Below, in pieces: positions 1 to 8,410 of a stretch of 64,000 nt of DNA. The notes under the pieces are model-generated. The model was not told the DNA's origin and did no database searches. It saw nothing but the letters and a program-made list of their open reading frames with translations. Location: assembly GCF_002019695.1 (NCBI RefSeq), contig NZ_KV917376.1, positions 4,164,974-4,228,973 of the forward strand, written 5' to 3'. The position numbers and the translations under genes were made by a program. Every line of letters begins with the position of its first letter. The first letter of the stretch is position 1. Source of the DNA: Evansella clarkii (GTDB taxonomy: Bacteria; Bacillota; Bacilli; Bacillales; Salisediminibacteriaceae).

Positions 1-8
1 ATCGTTTG

Positions 9-835
9 CTGGACAAATTTCAGGGATTCCGTCTGGATTTGTCCAGAATAATTGCTCATTTTTAACCATTTGCCATTTCCTGTTAGTTTATCTGGACATA
101 CCCTGCTGCCCTTCCGCATATTTGTCCAGCAAGTCATTTTTGCTGGTCAAATCTCCTTCGTTCACGACGGATTTGTCCAGATTCCATCGTTTGCTGGACA
201 AATTTCAGGGATTCCGTCTGCATTTGTCCAGAATAATTGCTCATTTTTAACCATTTGCCATTTCCTGTTAGTTTATCTGGACAAACCCTGCTGACCTTCC
301 ACATATTTGTCCAGCAAGTCATTTTTGCTGGTCAAATTCCTTCGTTCACGATGGATTTGTCCAGATTCCACCGTTTGCTGGACAAATTTCAGGGATTCCG
401 TCTGGATTTGTCCAGAATAATTGCTCATTTTTAACCATTTGCCATTTCCTGTTAGTTTGTCTGGACAAATCCTGCTGACCTTCCACATATTTGTCCAGCA
501 AGTCATTTTTGCTGGTCAAATCTCCTTCGTTCACGACGGATTTGTCCAGATTCCATCGTTTGCTAGACAAATTTCAGGGATTCCGCCTGGATTTGTCCAG
601 AATAATTGCTCATTTTTAACCATTTACCATTTCCTGTTAGTTTATCTGGACAAACCCTGCTGACCTTCCGCATATTTGTCCAGCAAGTCATTTTTGCTGG
701 TCAAATCTCCTTCTTTCTCGACGGATTTGTCCAGATTCCATCGTTTGCTGGACAAATTTCAGGGATTCCGTCTGGATTTGTCCAGATTCCATCGTTTGCT
801 AGACAAATTTCAGGGATTCCGCCTGGACTTGTCCA
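9..835. repeat. Tandem array of 38-bp inverted-repeat modules, 185-bp higher-order period
   Basis: Fourteen modules of about 38 bp are visible. Each is CTGGACAAAT, an 18-20 bp centre, then ATTTGTCCAG, so each can form a 9-10 bp stem. Three modules with spacers of 45, 13 and 13 bp make one 185-bp unit; unit starts are near 9, 194, 378 and 563, and two extra first-type modules begin near 748 and 799. Modules whose left arm reads CTGGTCAAAT or CTAGACAAAT are slight variants. The array runs off the left edge, so its full size is unknown. Its rightmost module is the most degenerate, and it ends in unique sequence; 836-998 holds nothing I recognise. The array is free of stops in several frames because of its repeat structure, not because it codes. 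Confidence 0.93.
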
Positions 836-998
836 GAGTAATAACTTTCTTAAAACAGTTTCAATTTAGGGTCTTTTAATGTGACGGATACATCTCCATT
901 TTCACAGGTCTGTCCTTATTAACACTTTCTCTCAGCAAATTTTAAAACCCAGCTATCTGGTTCTACCTGCTGTAACTGTCTACTGTTATCAACAAAAA

Positions 999-1919
999 TT
1001 AATTTTTTTCATAAAATATACTTCTTCCTTTCCCATTCTTTTTATAACGATCAGTTAAATACCTTTGAACAGTTTTCCTGGATATACATCCCCCTGACCA
1101 ATTAAAAATCCTATTCACTGTCAGGGGCTCGTTAGGAAAAAGCAGCTTAAATTCTTCTACACTTCTTTCAATAGCTGACAAATAGAATTCTTCTTTGCTG
1201 CAATGGGAGCACTTTACTCTACCCTGGATACTTACTTCCATCCAGCCCATACAATGGCTGCATACTAAGCCTTTTTTAAGTTTTCTGTAGTTATATTCAG
1301 GAATTTGCATATATGGTGTTTCAGTTTTATGGAGCTTAATGAGCTGATTAGCTATACCCTTTTGCCTGGGATAGATAAAATTTTGGGTATTGTCATCTTT
1401 AAATAGCTTCTTGAGGAATCTGTTTATTTGAGAGGGTAGAATCACAGGCAGGCTTTGAGAGGCGCTGTATAATGTAAACTCCTGGTTAATAAAAATCAAG
1501 TAGGAGTCAACTTTCATGTTTGCTTTCATTTTGTACAGAAGCTGATTCAGCAGATTTTCACTTCTTTTCAGCTGCAGCAGGGGATTTTTAATTTGTTTTC
1601 CAGTGGAAGTGTACCAAGCTTCAGTTTCAATATAATGTTCCCCTTCAAAATTTTTTACTTCAAGCTGGTAAATTCTCTCTGGAGTGAATAATAAGTTATC
1701 CAGCTGAAAGTCTGACTTGTTACACGTTAGAAATAAATCCCTGATTAATAAATGCTCTCTCTTCTGATTGTCCATCAATGCATCGAATTTAAGCTCACCT
1801 TCATAACCTTTTTCTAAATTAATATAATCTTCCATCTGTTCTTCTGTAAACATCATACGAGGACTCAATGTGCGGAGAAATAAAAGTTCACGGGGGGTAG
1901 TGCGGGGTTTTAGCAGCAT
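999..1919 (-). CDS. NERD-domain protein with C-terminal zinc ribbon
   Basis: A 306-residue protein with an N-terminal nuclease-related NERD domain at about 37-150. It shows the family's acidic residues: E40-G-E42, D74 and the ExK pair E87/K89. The NERD fold is related to Holliday-junction resolvase-type nucleases, but activity of Bacillus members is largely untested. A zinc ribbon follows (C220, C223, C237, C240), then a basic tail at about 255-293 that could be a DNA-binding helix pair. The ATG is preceded by AAAGGAGG at 6-nt spacing. It stands alone between the repeat array and a 300-bp gap, so it is probably monocistronic. A DNA-processing role is inferred from the domain only. Confidence 0.82.
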   Translation of the reverse strand: MLLKPRTTPRELLFLRTLSPRMMFTEEQMEDYINLEKGYEGELKFDALMDNQKREHLLIRDLFLTCNKSDFQLDNLLFTPERIYQLEVKNFEGEHYIETEAWYTSTGKQIKNPLLQLKRSENLLNQLLYKMKANMKVDSYLIFINQEFTLYSASQSLPVILPSQINRFLKKLFKDDNTQNFIYPRQKGIANQLIKLHKTETPYMQIPEYNYRKLKKGLVCSHCMGWMEVSIQGRVKCSHCSKEEFYLSAIERSVEEFKLLFPNEPLTVNRIFNWSGGCISRKTVQRYLTDRYKKNGKGRSIFYEKN

Positions 1920-2150
1920 CGTAAACCTCCTTTAAAATTTGGCTCTCTTATACTTTGTGGTCGATATCTGCTGCAGGCGTCTCGCACCTTTCACAAAAAT
2001 CAGCATTACTTTATCCATATCATTTTATAAAAGCGCCTTAAATTAAATTTTACAAAAATTCAGTTCTTTGAGCAACTAAATAGTTAAAGTTCAATCTACT
2101 GGGTTACTTAAGAGCTAAGTCTCTTAAACTACTAAGTAAAGTTAACTCTT

Positions 2151-2179
2151 AGCAGGAGACTTCTATGGAGTCTCCTGCT
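2151..2179 (-). terminator. Hairpin downstream of the 2220-2483 gene
   Basis: Perfect 10-bp stem AGCAGGAGAC / GTCTCCTGCT with a 9-nt loop, 40 bp past the stop of the minus-strand gene. The U-run is poor on the minus strand, so it may act as an RNA-stabilising hairpin rather than an efficient terminator. The rest of 1920-2219 holds only AT-rich sequence and a fragment of the gtctcgcacc-type repeat near 1970. Confidence 0.55.
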
Positions 2180-2219
2180 GTGTTATTTACAAAACCAGAA
2201 AAAACAGGATTCAATTAAA

Positions 2220-2483
2220 TTAACGATACATCCCGCGCAGCTCTTCCAACTCACTAAGGAGCTGAACGACTTCTTCCTGGTTTAATGGGACGAGAAGCTG
2301 GTCATAGAGTGTAACGATCTGCCCGTCTGGCTCGTCACGATGCTTTTCCAGATAGTCACAAAGTGTTTTCAGCTGTTTTTCAGTCAGTGCAGACTCTGTC
2401 TGTGAATGTTTAATTTGCTGAAGCACAAATTGATTCGCTGATTCATCGAACTCTCCTGAAATAATCTGCCCGTTAACCTGCAT
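2220..2483 (-). CDS. Small hypothetical protein, 87 aa
   Basis: I do not recognise a family. The start is placed at the ATG at 2483 because ACAGGAGTGAGC lies just before it; an in-frame start at 2537 lacks a ribosome binding site. The predicted protein is soluble and acidic, with a leucine-rich C-terminal half that is probably helical (QLLSELEELRG near the end). It follows the 2546-2764 ORF by 62 nt on the same strand and may share its transcript. No signal peptide or membrane segment is seen. Confidence 0.6.
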   Translation of the reverse strand: MQVNGQIISGEFDESANQFVLQQIKHSQTESALTEKQLKTLCDYLEKHRDEPDGQIVTLYDQLLVPLNQEEVVQLLSELEELRGMYR

Positions 2484-2545
2484 TATGCTCACTCCTGTGA
2501 AATGTTTTTCATTCAGCCTAGTTTTCCCGCTATCCACTCGTTTAT

Positions 2546-2764
2546 TTATTCGGCAATCATTTCGAAAGTGTCTTCCAGTTCAAGCCACTTCAGGTTCACT
2601 GTCACAACGGTATCAGCCCTCATCCTTTTGTTAACACCTCTTGAAAAAACCGGGTTTGCGGTCAGGCTATCGTAAGAAATAACCCCGTTGCTCCCGCTTT
2701 GATCCGGCCATAAGTCATATCTGGTACCATCTGTTACAGTTCTGTGCAGCTGCCCGTCATCCAT
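2546..2764 (-). CDS. Small hypothetical protein, 72 aa
   Basis: Short ORF with GGGGAG close to its ATG. It lies 14 nt downstream of comB, which suggests translation from the comB transcript. The sequence has no motif I can name; the C-terminal half looks beta-rich and ends in an acidic stretch. It is weakly supported as a gene: size, spacing and ribosome binding site fit, but no homology is evident to me. Confidence 0.5.
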   Translation of the reverse strand: MDDGQLHRTVTDGTRYDLWPDQSGSNGVISYDSLTANPVFSRGVNKRMRADTVVTVNLKWLELEDTFEMIAE

Positions 2765-2778
2765 TTACTCCCCGCCCC

Positions 2779-3534
2779 CTAAGAATAAAAATTTGCTGTA
2801 AAAATACCATTTTCCAAAACGGGCACTATTTTATAAACATCCAGCTGGCTGCAATGCTCTACATCAGCTCCATGTCCTCTTTCCCGCAGTTCTCTGCCGC
2901 TTCCGCATTCCCAAAGCAGTTCTGAGAGGCGGTCTGCTGAACTGTTAAAAGCCGCTGCACACACTTCCGCTTCTGGAGATTTCCCGCCTTCCATTTTGGC
3001 AAGCACTGCCCCTGCACCTAAATAATCCTCGACTGACGGCCTAAGGGCATCTTCGTCTTCCTTAACTTCGGCCCACCGTTCCCCGCAAGCTACGACAGTT
3101 ACAGGTTTTTTCAGCTCTTTTCTCAGTCGATTGGCTGCCTCTGCGACAGAGGATGCATTCAGCAGTGATCCGATTAACAAAGCAGGAACATCTGAAGCAA
3201 CCCAGGTACAAAAAGCCCCGTTTAGAGAAGTCAGAACAAATTTTCCACCTGCATGTTCTTTGTTAAACGTGACAGGGGATAATGTAGGCTTGCCGGCCTT
3301 TGCTGCCTCGGCTCTTCCAAGAATGAGCTCAGCCCCAACTTTTTCAGCATAAGCCTTACCGTCCTCTTCAGGAGGAAATGGATAAATTACAGCACCAAAA
3401 TTAACAGCTGTAACGACAGTGGATGAAAAGCTGAGTACATCAACAATAATTATGATTTCACCCCGTTTTGCTGCTTCTTTTGCTCCCCGTCGTCCCCACT
3501 CAAACTTACAGTCATACGGCATCTGATCAAACAT
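2779..3534 (-). CDS. comB: 2-phosphosulfolactate phosphatase family protein (ComB)
   Basis: A 251-residue ComB-family protein. Characterised members hydrolyse 2-phosphosulfolactate to sulfolactate with Mg2+; in archaea this serves coenzyme M synthesis, while in Bacillus sulfolactate is a spore-associated metabolite. Visible signatures are VDVLSFSSTV at 31-40, the TSLNG loop at 102-106, the GERW segment near 150, an acidic EDYLGAG-like stretch and a C-terminal CSQLD before the final strand. Length matches the family at about 230-250. GGAGGCGGAGAG precedes the ATG. It leads a short minus-strand run with the two small ORFs after it and follows the 3559-4077 membrane-anchored protein by 24 nt. 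Confidence 0.85.
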   Translation of the reverse strand: MFDQMPYDCKFEWGRRGAKEAAKRGEIIIIVDVLSFSSTVVTAVNFGAVIYPFPPEEDGKAYAEKVGAELILGRAEAAKAGKPTLSPVTFNKEHAGGKFVLTSLNGAFCTWVASDVPALLIGSLLNASSVAEAANRLRKELKKPVTVVACGERWAEVKEDEDALRPSVEDYLGAGAVLAKMEGGKSPEAEVCAAAFNSSADRLSELLWECGSGRELRERGHGADVEHCSQLDVYKIVPVLENGIFTANFYS

Positions 3535-3558
3535 CTCTCCGCCTCCAGCTAAATCCTG

Positions 3559-4077
3559 TTAATTTATTTCCTCAAAAGGATGGTATACTTCCGTCCCGTC
3601 TTTCAATATGGCACTGAACTGGCTATCAATAAAGCTGCCATCGCTTCCATCTTGTAATGCAGGTATCACCCAGAAATGGGAGGTCACCTTACTGCTCATT
3701 TCCATCCCATCAGCCTGAAACTTAACAGCCTCTACTTTCGCCCCATCTGCATACCCATAGTGGAAGCCCATATTTTTGTCTGATACATATCCGATGCTTT
3801 CCGGACGGATAATAGTTTCATTTTTCCGGTCATTAACTGCCTGGCTGAAGAAAACTGCTTTCCATCCGAGAAGGCCTTTTTCATATATTTCACCAGAGAT
3901 AAAATCACCTGTATCTGCCAGCACGAAAATACCTCCGCCCGTATCAATCATTTCTAAAATCTCGATTACCCCGTTCCTCGCAGAAACTTTCTCTATTGCA
4001 GAGTTTTGAAAATATATTACTCCCCAAGCTAAAAACACTATAGCTGTTAAACCAGCGATGAAATACACAGGCCTCAT
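3559..4077 (-). CDS. Membrane-anchored hypothetical protein, 172 aa
   Basis: One hydrophobic segment at residues 5-23 without an obvious cleavage site suggests an N-terminal anchor with the rest outside the membrane. The extracytoplasmic part is predicted beta-rich, with no catalytic motif or repeats that I recognise. GGGGAGATGG lies ahead of the ATG. It sits 21 nt after the GNAT acetyltransferase gene and 24 nt before comB, consistent with one minus-strand operon. Function unknown. Confidence 0.65.
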   Translation of the reverse strand: MRPVYFIAGLTAIVFLAWGVIYFQNSAIEKVSARNGVIEILEMIDTGGGIFVLADTGDFISGEIYEKGLLGWKAVFFSQAVNDRKNETIIRPESIGYVSDKNMGFHYGYADGAKVEAVKFQADGMEMSSKVTSHFWVIPALQDGSDGSFIDSQFSAILKDGTEVYHPFEEIN

Positions 4078-4098
4078 TAATTTTCCATCTCCCCTACT

Positions 4099-4599
4099 TT
4101 ATACCGCCCTCCGGAAAGCTTTTACGACTATTCCGTCATCCGCTGGCACAAAGTCATTCTCAGGCACCCTTTCAAAACCCATCCGTTCATATAATTTCAT
4201 TGCATCCTTCATAAATTCCCCTGTGTGGAGTCCAATGTATTTGTAACCTTTCTTTTTCGCTCTGCTGATACATTCTGCAACAAGTCCGTACGCTGCACCT
4301 TTCCCTCTCGCTTTCCGGTCAACAGCAAGCATTCGTATTTCCGGATAAGCGAGTTTATCCACATAACCCTCATAGGCATCTGATTCAGCTGGAAACAACA
4401 CCACACTGCCGACGATGCTCCCTTCGATTTCAGCCACAATTACTTCCACTTCAGCCTGACTGTCCGCCTCAGAGGAAATTGCACCTTTGAGAGCTTCCCA
4501 GTGTTCAGGAGGAACGGCTTGCACGTGGTCCCGATATGCCTCAACCCTCTGTTTTCTGATAAACTCTAATTCTTGCTTTTTCGCATCTCTAATCATCAT
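4099..4599 (-). CDS. GNAT-family N-acetyltransferase
   Basis: A 166-residue Gcn5-related acetyltransferase, which transfers acetyl from acetyl-CoA to an amine of unknown identity. Motif A is visible as VDRKARGKGAAYGLV, carrying the acetyl-CoA pyrophosphate loop R/K-x-x-G-x-G/A, followed by a helix and IGLHTGEFM. The C-terminal segment with YERMGFERV is typical of the family. The start is one of two adjacent ATG codons; GGAGGT lies 13 nt upstream, which is longer than usual. It is the first gene of a probable operon with the anchored protein and comB. Substrate cannot be inferred. Confidence 0.85.
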   Translation of the reverse strand: MMIRDAKKQELEFIRKQRVEAYRDHVQAVPPEHWEALKGAISSEADSQAEVEVIVAEIEGSIVGSVVLFPAESDAYEGYVDKLAYPEIRMLAVDRKARGKGAAYGLVAECISRAKKKGYKYIGLHTGEFMKDAMKLYERMGFERVPENDFVPADDGIVVKAFRRAV

Positions 4600-4633
4600 T
4601 TTGCACTATATACCTCCATTTGCTTCCTATATA

Positions 4634-5650
4634 TTAGCGGTTAAAAAGCAGGAACTTATCAGCTTTATCACTAAGTTTTTCCCGGTTATGCGGTGTTTCC
4701 CATACTGATAAATCAGGCCCCTTTGGCAATATTCTCTCTTCAGTATTATTTGGGTTAATAGTAATAGATAAGTGATAATGCTCTTTTATCGCCTGAAAAT
4801 CAGTCGTGTCATCAAACCCGGGAGTCTGATAAAGATCCCTGGCATAGCCCCATAGATTCTTGTATTCCCGAATTAAATTCCTGTTGGTGTTAAAAGCATT
4901 ATAGTAAGCTGCATCAAAACGGACTAGTGTTGAATACAGCCGAATATCCGAGTCGGTAATAAAATCACCGAACAGGAACCTTCGTGAGTCAAGACGTTCT
5001 TCAAACTCATCCAGTCTTGTAAAGAGACTGTCAAAAGCTGTTTCATAAGCTTCCTGAGACTGAGCAAACCCGCATTTATAAACACCATTATTTATATCGT
5101 GAAAAATCGTCTCATTCAGCACATCAATCTCAGCACGCAAATCTTTCGGATACAAATTTGGGGCATTCTTTTTAAAATATGGCGACCAGACTGTTTCAAG
5201 ATAGTTAGTCAGCTTAAAATAGTCATTGTTCACAGCCTGCTTTGTCTTTTCATCCACAATAACTGGCACCGTCGGGCGGCCGGAATAATTCAGGTCAGAA
5301 TTAACATAAACTTCACTTATGTACTTTATGCCTAACACTGGGTCCCTGCCTTCCCCATCAAGGGAAAACTCCCAATCTACCCGGTCAATCTTCGGGCGAA
5401 TCGGGCTGGCTGTACCAAGACTAATAACCTCCTCAAGTCCGAGAAGTCTGCGGACAATTACTGCACGGTGTGCCCACGGGCATGCAGAGGACCACAACAG
5501 CCTGTACCTTCCTGCCTCTACTGGCAGTTCCCCAGGTTTCTCTCCAAATGGAGTAGTAAACCTGTTTTTCTGCCGCTTGAATGCTCCGTCTTTCGAGATT
5601 TCCTCAGGCTTCTTATTTTGTTTTGCAGCATTATATTTATCTTCACTCAC
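4634..5650 (-). CDS. Xi-class glutathione transferase / glutathionyl-hydroquinone reductase-like (YqjG/ECM4 family)
   Basis: A 338-residue homologue of xi-class GSTs, which reduce glutathionyl-hydroquinones using a catalytic cysteine. The thioredoxin-fold half carries SSACPWAHR with the expected catalytic C57. The all-alpha half carries SDIRLYSTLVRFDAAYY and the YPKDLRAEID segment of the family. Length matches (about 320-350). Bacillaceae generally make bacillithiol rather than glutathione, so the physiological thiol partner is uncertain. The gene is separated by a 34-nt gap from the GNAT gene downstream and by about 650 bp from the divergent M14 peptidase. Confidence 0.85.
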   Translation of the reverse strand: MSEDKYNAAKQNKKPEEISKDGAFKRQKNRFTTPFGEKPGELPVEAGRYRLLWSSACPWAHRAVIVRRLLGLEEVISLGTASPIRPKIDRVDWEFSLDGEGRDPVLGIKYISEVYVNSDLNYSGRPTVPVIVDEKTKQAVNNDYFKLTNYLETVWSPYFKKNAPNLYPKDLRAEIDVLNETIFHDINNGVYKCGFAQSQEAYETAFDSLFTRLDEFEERLDSRRFLFGDFITDSDIRLYSTLVRFDAAYYNAFNTNRNLIREYKNLWGYARDLYQTPGFDDTTDFQAIKEHYHLSITINPNNTEERILPKGPDLSVWETPHNREKLSDKADKFLLFNR

Positions 5651-6296
5651 TTAAACTCCCCCTTAAATATCTTAATTTATAATTCTCTTAGGAAAGTAAG
5701 GATACCTTTATTTTACAAAAGAAAACAACTTGATCTATGATTGAGTATTGAGATATGGTGGAGAAAATCAAAATAACTGTGAATGTGCCTCTTTGCGGAT
5801 CGGATTCGTAAGCACTACGCTTACAGACGGATTGAATCCTCATTCCGCTATGCCATTCACGAAACTAAAGTCCTGGTAATTTAATCACAAAACCCTCTCA
5901 CATCCATGCCATTTGAACTTAATAATGCTTATATTTAAATTAAAATATATTAAATCATATATTATTAAAAAGGACTAAAGAACTGTTTTTAGGCAATGGG
6001 ATTCCATTATCTTCAAAATAGTAAGGAAATGACGCTTATCTCATGGAACTACTTCCCAATCATCTAGTTATTTCAATGATTACAATATTCTTAATATTGA
6101 AAATTATAAGTTTATTAGTTCTTCAGTATGGTTAACGCCTGCTATCTTATTTTCATATATACAAAAGCCCAACTATAGGTGCATGTTCCCCCTTTTTCCC
6201 TCTACTATAATTTAGACAACCGAAACAAATGGAGGTGAAAATTACATACATCAAGAACATTGCAAGTGATTACAAAACTAAAAGGAGGTTGATTTT
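5651..6296. other. 646-bp divergent intergenic region
   Basis: Lies between the divergent GST and M14 genes. At 5790-5880 there is a GC-richer patch with nested inverted repeats (GTAAGC/GCTTAC inside GCGGAT / ATCC-type arms) that looks like a decayed dispersed repeat. 5900-6200 is AT-rich with no coding signal. Near its end an ATG at 6229 opens a 23-codon frame whose TGA overlaps the TTG start of the M14 gene; it has no good ribosome binding site and may be chance. Confidence 0.5.
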
Positions 6297-7454
6297 TTGA
6301 AGAAGACGCTAATTTCCCTGTTGAGTATCCTGATGCTTCTGTCTGTTTTCTCTGCTTCTGCTTTTGCTGTGAAAAACCATCCATCAACGGAAGGTAATAC
6401 GAATCTATCAAGCATCATAGGCTATGATGATATGATTAAGGAACTGGAAAACCTTGAGAGAAGAAGTAAAGGTGCCCTTGAGCTCTTCACTCTGGAGGAT
6501 CTTGGTTATGAGTACAGTAAAAGCGAACAAGGCCGCGACCTTTACGTAGCAAAAGTTGGTAATGGTGACAAAAAGGTATGGGTGCAGAGCCGGATTCACG
6601 GGGATGAGCCATACGGTACAGAAGCTACCCTTCATCTTTTAAAAATGTATGTGAATAACCAGTCAGCTGAAAACCGGGAAATCATGGATGAACTGACGAT
6701 GTACTTTATTCCGATGTATAACCCAGATGGCAGCGAAATGAATACCCGTACAACTATGCTGATAGATCAGGAAACTGGCGAGCCTCGTGTGGGAACTAAC
6801 GGCAGACCACTTACAATCGACCTTAACAGAGACTGGGCAACTGGTGCTTTCCGTGCTGTAGAATCTATTGCATGGTTCGAATACTGGTCAGACATTCAGC
6901 CTGACTATGCCCTTGATATCCATCACCAGGGTTTGAAAACAGACGCAGAAACCGGGGACGCAATTACTATGTCTTTAGGTATCTCTTTAGCTCCGGGAGG
7001 CCCGACACTTCCAGGAATTAAAGATGGTCTTTATGAGGATATTGCCCGCCAGATGAATGTGTATGTTTATGACGGTCTAAAAGATTACGGCTATATGAGT
7101 ATTGACCGTTACACTGTTGGAAATGCCAGAACTGGTTTCCATGAAATCGACATTCATGGCGGTGTTGTTTCTGCGATGATGCTCGGCCTCCAATATGATG
7201 GAATGAACGCAGATGGACACAGCAACCCGGCGATTTTCTTTGAAACTTCCGGAAATACAAGAGACGGAAACCTGGGACAGCGTGCCAGAGGACGAAATAT
7301 TCAGCTTAATGCCAATGGAATTCACGAGTGGCTCTATGGTTTAGCTTCTGAAGAAATATTCGAAGTAGACCCTGAGCGCTGGAACGAAATTCCCCGTCCG
7401 GATATTATCGGCTATAACACTGACCACTCCGGTTTCGTCCCTGTTGGTTACTAA
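6297..7454 (+). CDS. Secreted M14-family zinc carboxypeptidase-like peptidase
   Basis: A 385-residue exported metallopeptidase. A signal peptide covers about residues 1-24 (basic start, hydrophobic core, SAFA). M14 features are H101-x-x-E104 (HGDE, first zinc ligands), NPDG at 142-145, the DLNRDW substrate-binding arginine motif at about 175-180, the third zinc ligand in DIHHQG at 209-210 and a catalytic glutamate in FFETSG near 318. These support a complete active site. The start is TTG with AGGAGG 8 nt upstream. It is monocistronic and ends at a perfect bidirectional terminator. It probably trims C-terminal residues from peptides outside the cell; specificity is unknown. Confidence 0.88.
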   Translation: MKKTLISLLSILMLLSVFSASAFAVKNHPSTEGNTNLSSIIGYDDMIKELENLERRSKGALELFTLEDLGYEYSKSEQGRDLYVAKVGNGDKKVWVQSRIHGDEPYGTEATLHLLKMYVNNQSAENREIMDELTMYFIPMYNPDGSEMNTRTTMLIDQETGEPRVGTNGRPLTIDLNRDWATGAFRAVESIAWFEYWSDIQPDYALDIHHQGLKTDAETGDAITMSLGISLAPGGPTLPGIKDGLYEDIARQMNVYVYDGLKDYGYMSIDRYTVGNARTGFHEIDIHGGVVSAMMLGLQYDGMNADGHSNPAIFFETSGNTRDGNLGQRARGRNIQLNANGIHEWLYGLASEEIFEVDPERWNEIPRPDIIGYNTDHSGFVPVGY

Positions 7455-7464
7455 AACACTACTG

Positions 7465-7499
7465 AAAAGGAACAGCGCTCTCATTGCGCTGTTCCTTTT
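7465..7499. terminator. Bidirectional terminator between M14 and RDD genes
   Basis: Perfect 14-bp stem AAAAGGAACAGCGC / GCGCTGTTCCTTTT with a 7-nt loop. The A and T runs at the two stem bases let it serve both converging genes. Confidence 0.9.
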
Positions 7500-7500
7500 G

Positions 7501-8310
7501 TTATAGTTCATATTCCCATTCTTCTTTCATCTTCAGATACAAAACGAGAAGCATGCTTTCCAGCTCATCATTACTTTTACCTTCTGTTACAAGCCCTGCT
7601 TTTGGAAGGAGTGCAGCTGCCATTCTGCGGGACATTTCTCTTCTCTCCTCTTCAGGCAGCTGCCTGAAGCGCTCACTGTATGCTTTAAGCAAATTCCATT
7701 CTTTTTTCCCAAAAGATCTCATAGCAAACTCATCGACTTCAATATCATTAGCTGAAAGTCCCCGCTCCTTAATTTCTGTCTCAATATCCCCTTCTCTTTT
7801 CTTCCCCTTCTTCCCCCGTTCATGAACTACGAGAGTTCCGGCAACGATATCCCCGAGCCGTTTATGCCTTGAGTGGAAAAAAATCATCAGGATTCCTGTC
7901 AAATAAGCGGCGGGCAGAGAATCGATCAGACGAAGCAGATTACGGATCAAGCTGGAAAGAAGCGTTATGCTGTGTCCGTTTTCCTGGATGACACGTACGC
8001 CAAGGATTTTTTTTCCGATAGTTCTGCCGCCAGTAAAGTATTCAAGGACAAGGAAATAACCGCTGTTAATGATAAAAACCAGGATGATTGCTCCCGCAAG
8101 GACAGAGGGAACGGCGTCAAATACGAGATTAAATTCCTGCTGGCCGCTCATAATTAAAAACGCCGAAACAATTATCAGCAGATTTACTAGCATTAATATA
8201 AGCTGATCTATTAAAAATGCCGCTGCACGGCTCCCAAGCCCGGCAGGATGAAACTGGAGGGACACAAATTCAGGTGTTTTTACAGAGATTTTGTTCTCAG
8301 CTTTTTCCAT
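7501..8310 (-). CDS. RDD-family membrane protein
   Basis: A 269-residue polytopic protein. The RDD domain covers about 15-170: an R-x-x-A-x-x-x-D opening (GSRAAAFLIDQL), two long hydrophobic segments, the FTGGRTIGKKILGVRV loop and an R/D-containing last helix (RNLLRLIDSLPAAYL). About 95 charged C-terminal residues follow and are probably cytosolic. RDD proteins are of unclear function; some have been linked to ion transport. It lies divergent from the SpoIIM-like gene (100-bp spacer) and next to the DUF58/MoxR cluster, an arrangement common in Bacillaceae. Confidence 0.85.
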   Translation of the reverse strand: MEKAENKISVKTPEFVSLQFHPAGLGSRAAAFLIDQLILMLVNLLIIVSAFLIMSGQQEFNLVFDAVPSVLAGAIILVFIINSGYFLVLEYFTGGRTIGKKILGVRVIQENGHSITLLSSLIRNLLRLIDSLPAAYLTGILMIFFHSRHKRLGDIVAGTLVVHERGKKGKKREGDIETEIKERGLSANDIEVDEFAMRSFGKKEWNLLKAYSERFRQLPEEERREMSRRMAAALLPKAGLVTEGKSNDELESMLLVLYLKMKEEWEYEL

Positions 8311-8410
8311 TTATTTCACCTCGATTCATTGGATAATCTGCATGTCAGTGGTAGTATTATTAATAAATATATCAGTTTATCAATCTATATTTGCAGAAGA
8401 AGGTGCTAAA

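Noticed and set aside
9-835. CRISPR array
   Set aside because: Spacers between modules are themselves repeated and only 13 or 45 bp long, modules are palindromic throughout, and no cas genes are near.
1-880. Overlapping long open frames on both strands in the left array
   Set aside because: They arise because the repeat unit is free of stops in several frames. They repeat the same 60-odd residues, lack ribosome binding sites and overlap each other on both strands.
6229-6300. Leader peptide ahead of the M14 gene
   Set aside because: ATG 6229 opens 23 codons overlapping the TTG start, but it has no ribosome binding site, and the nearby GTG overlaps the GGAGG. Possible, but not supported.
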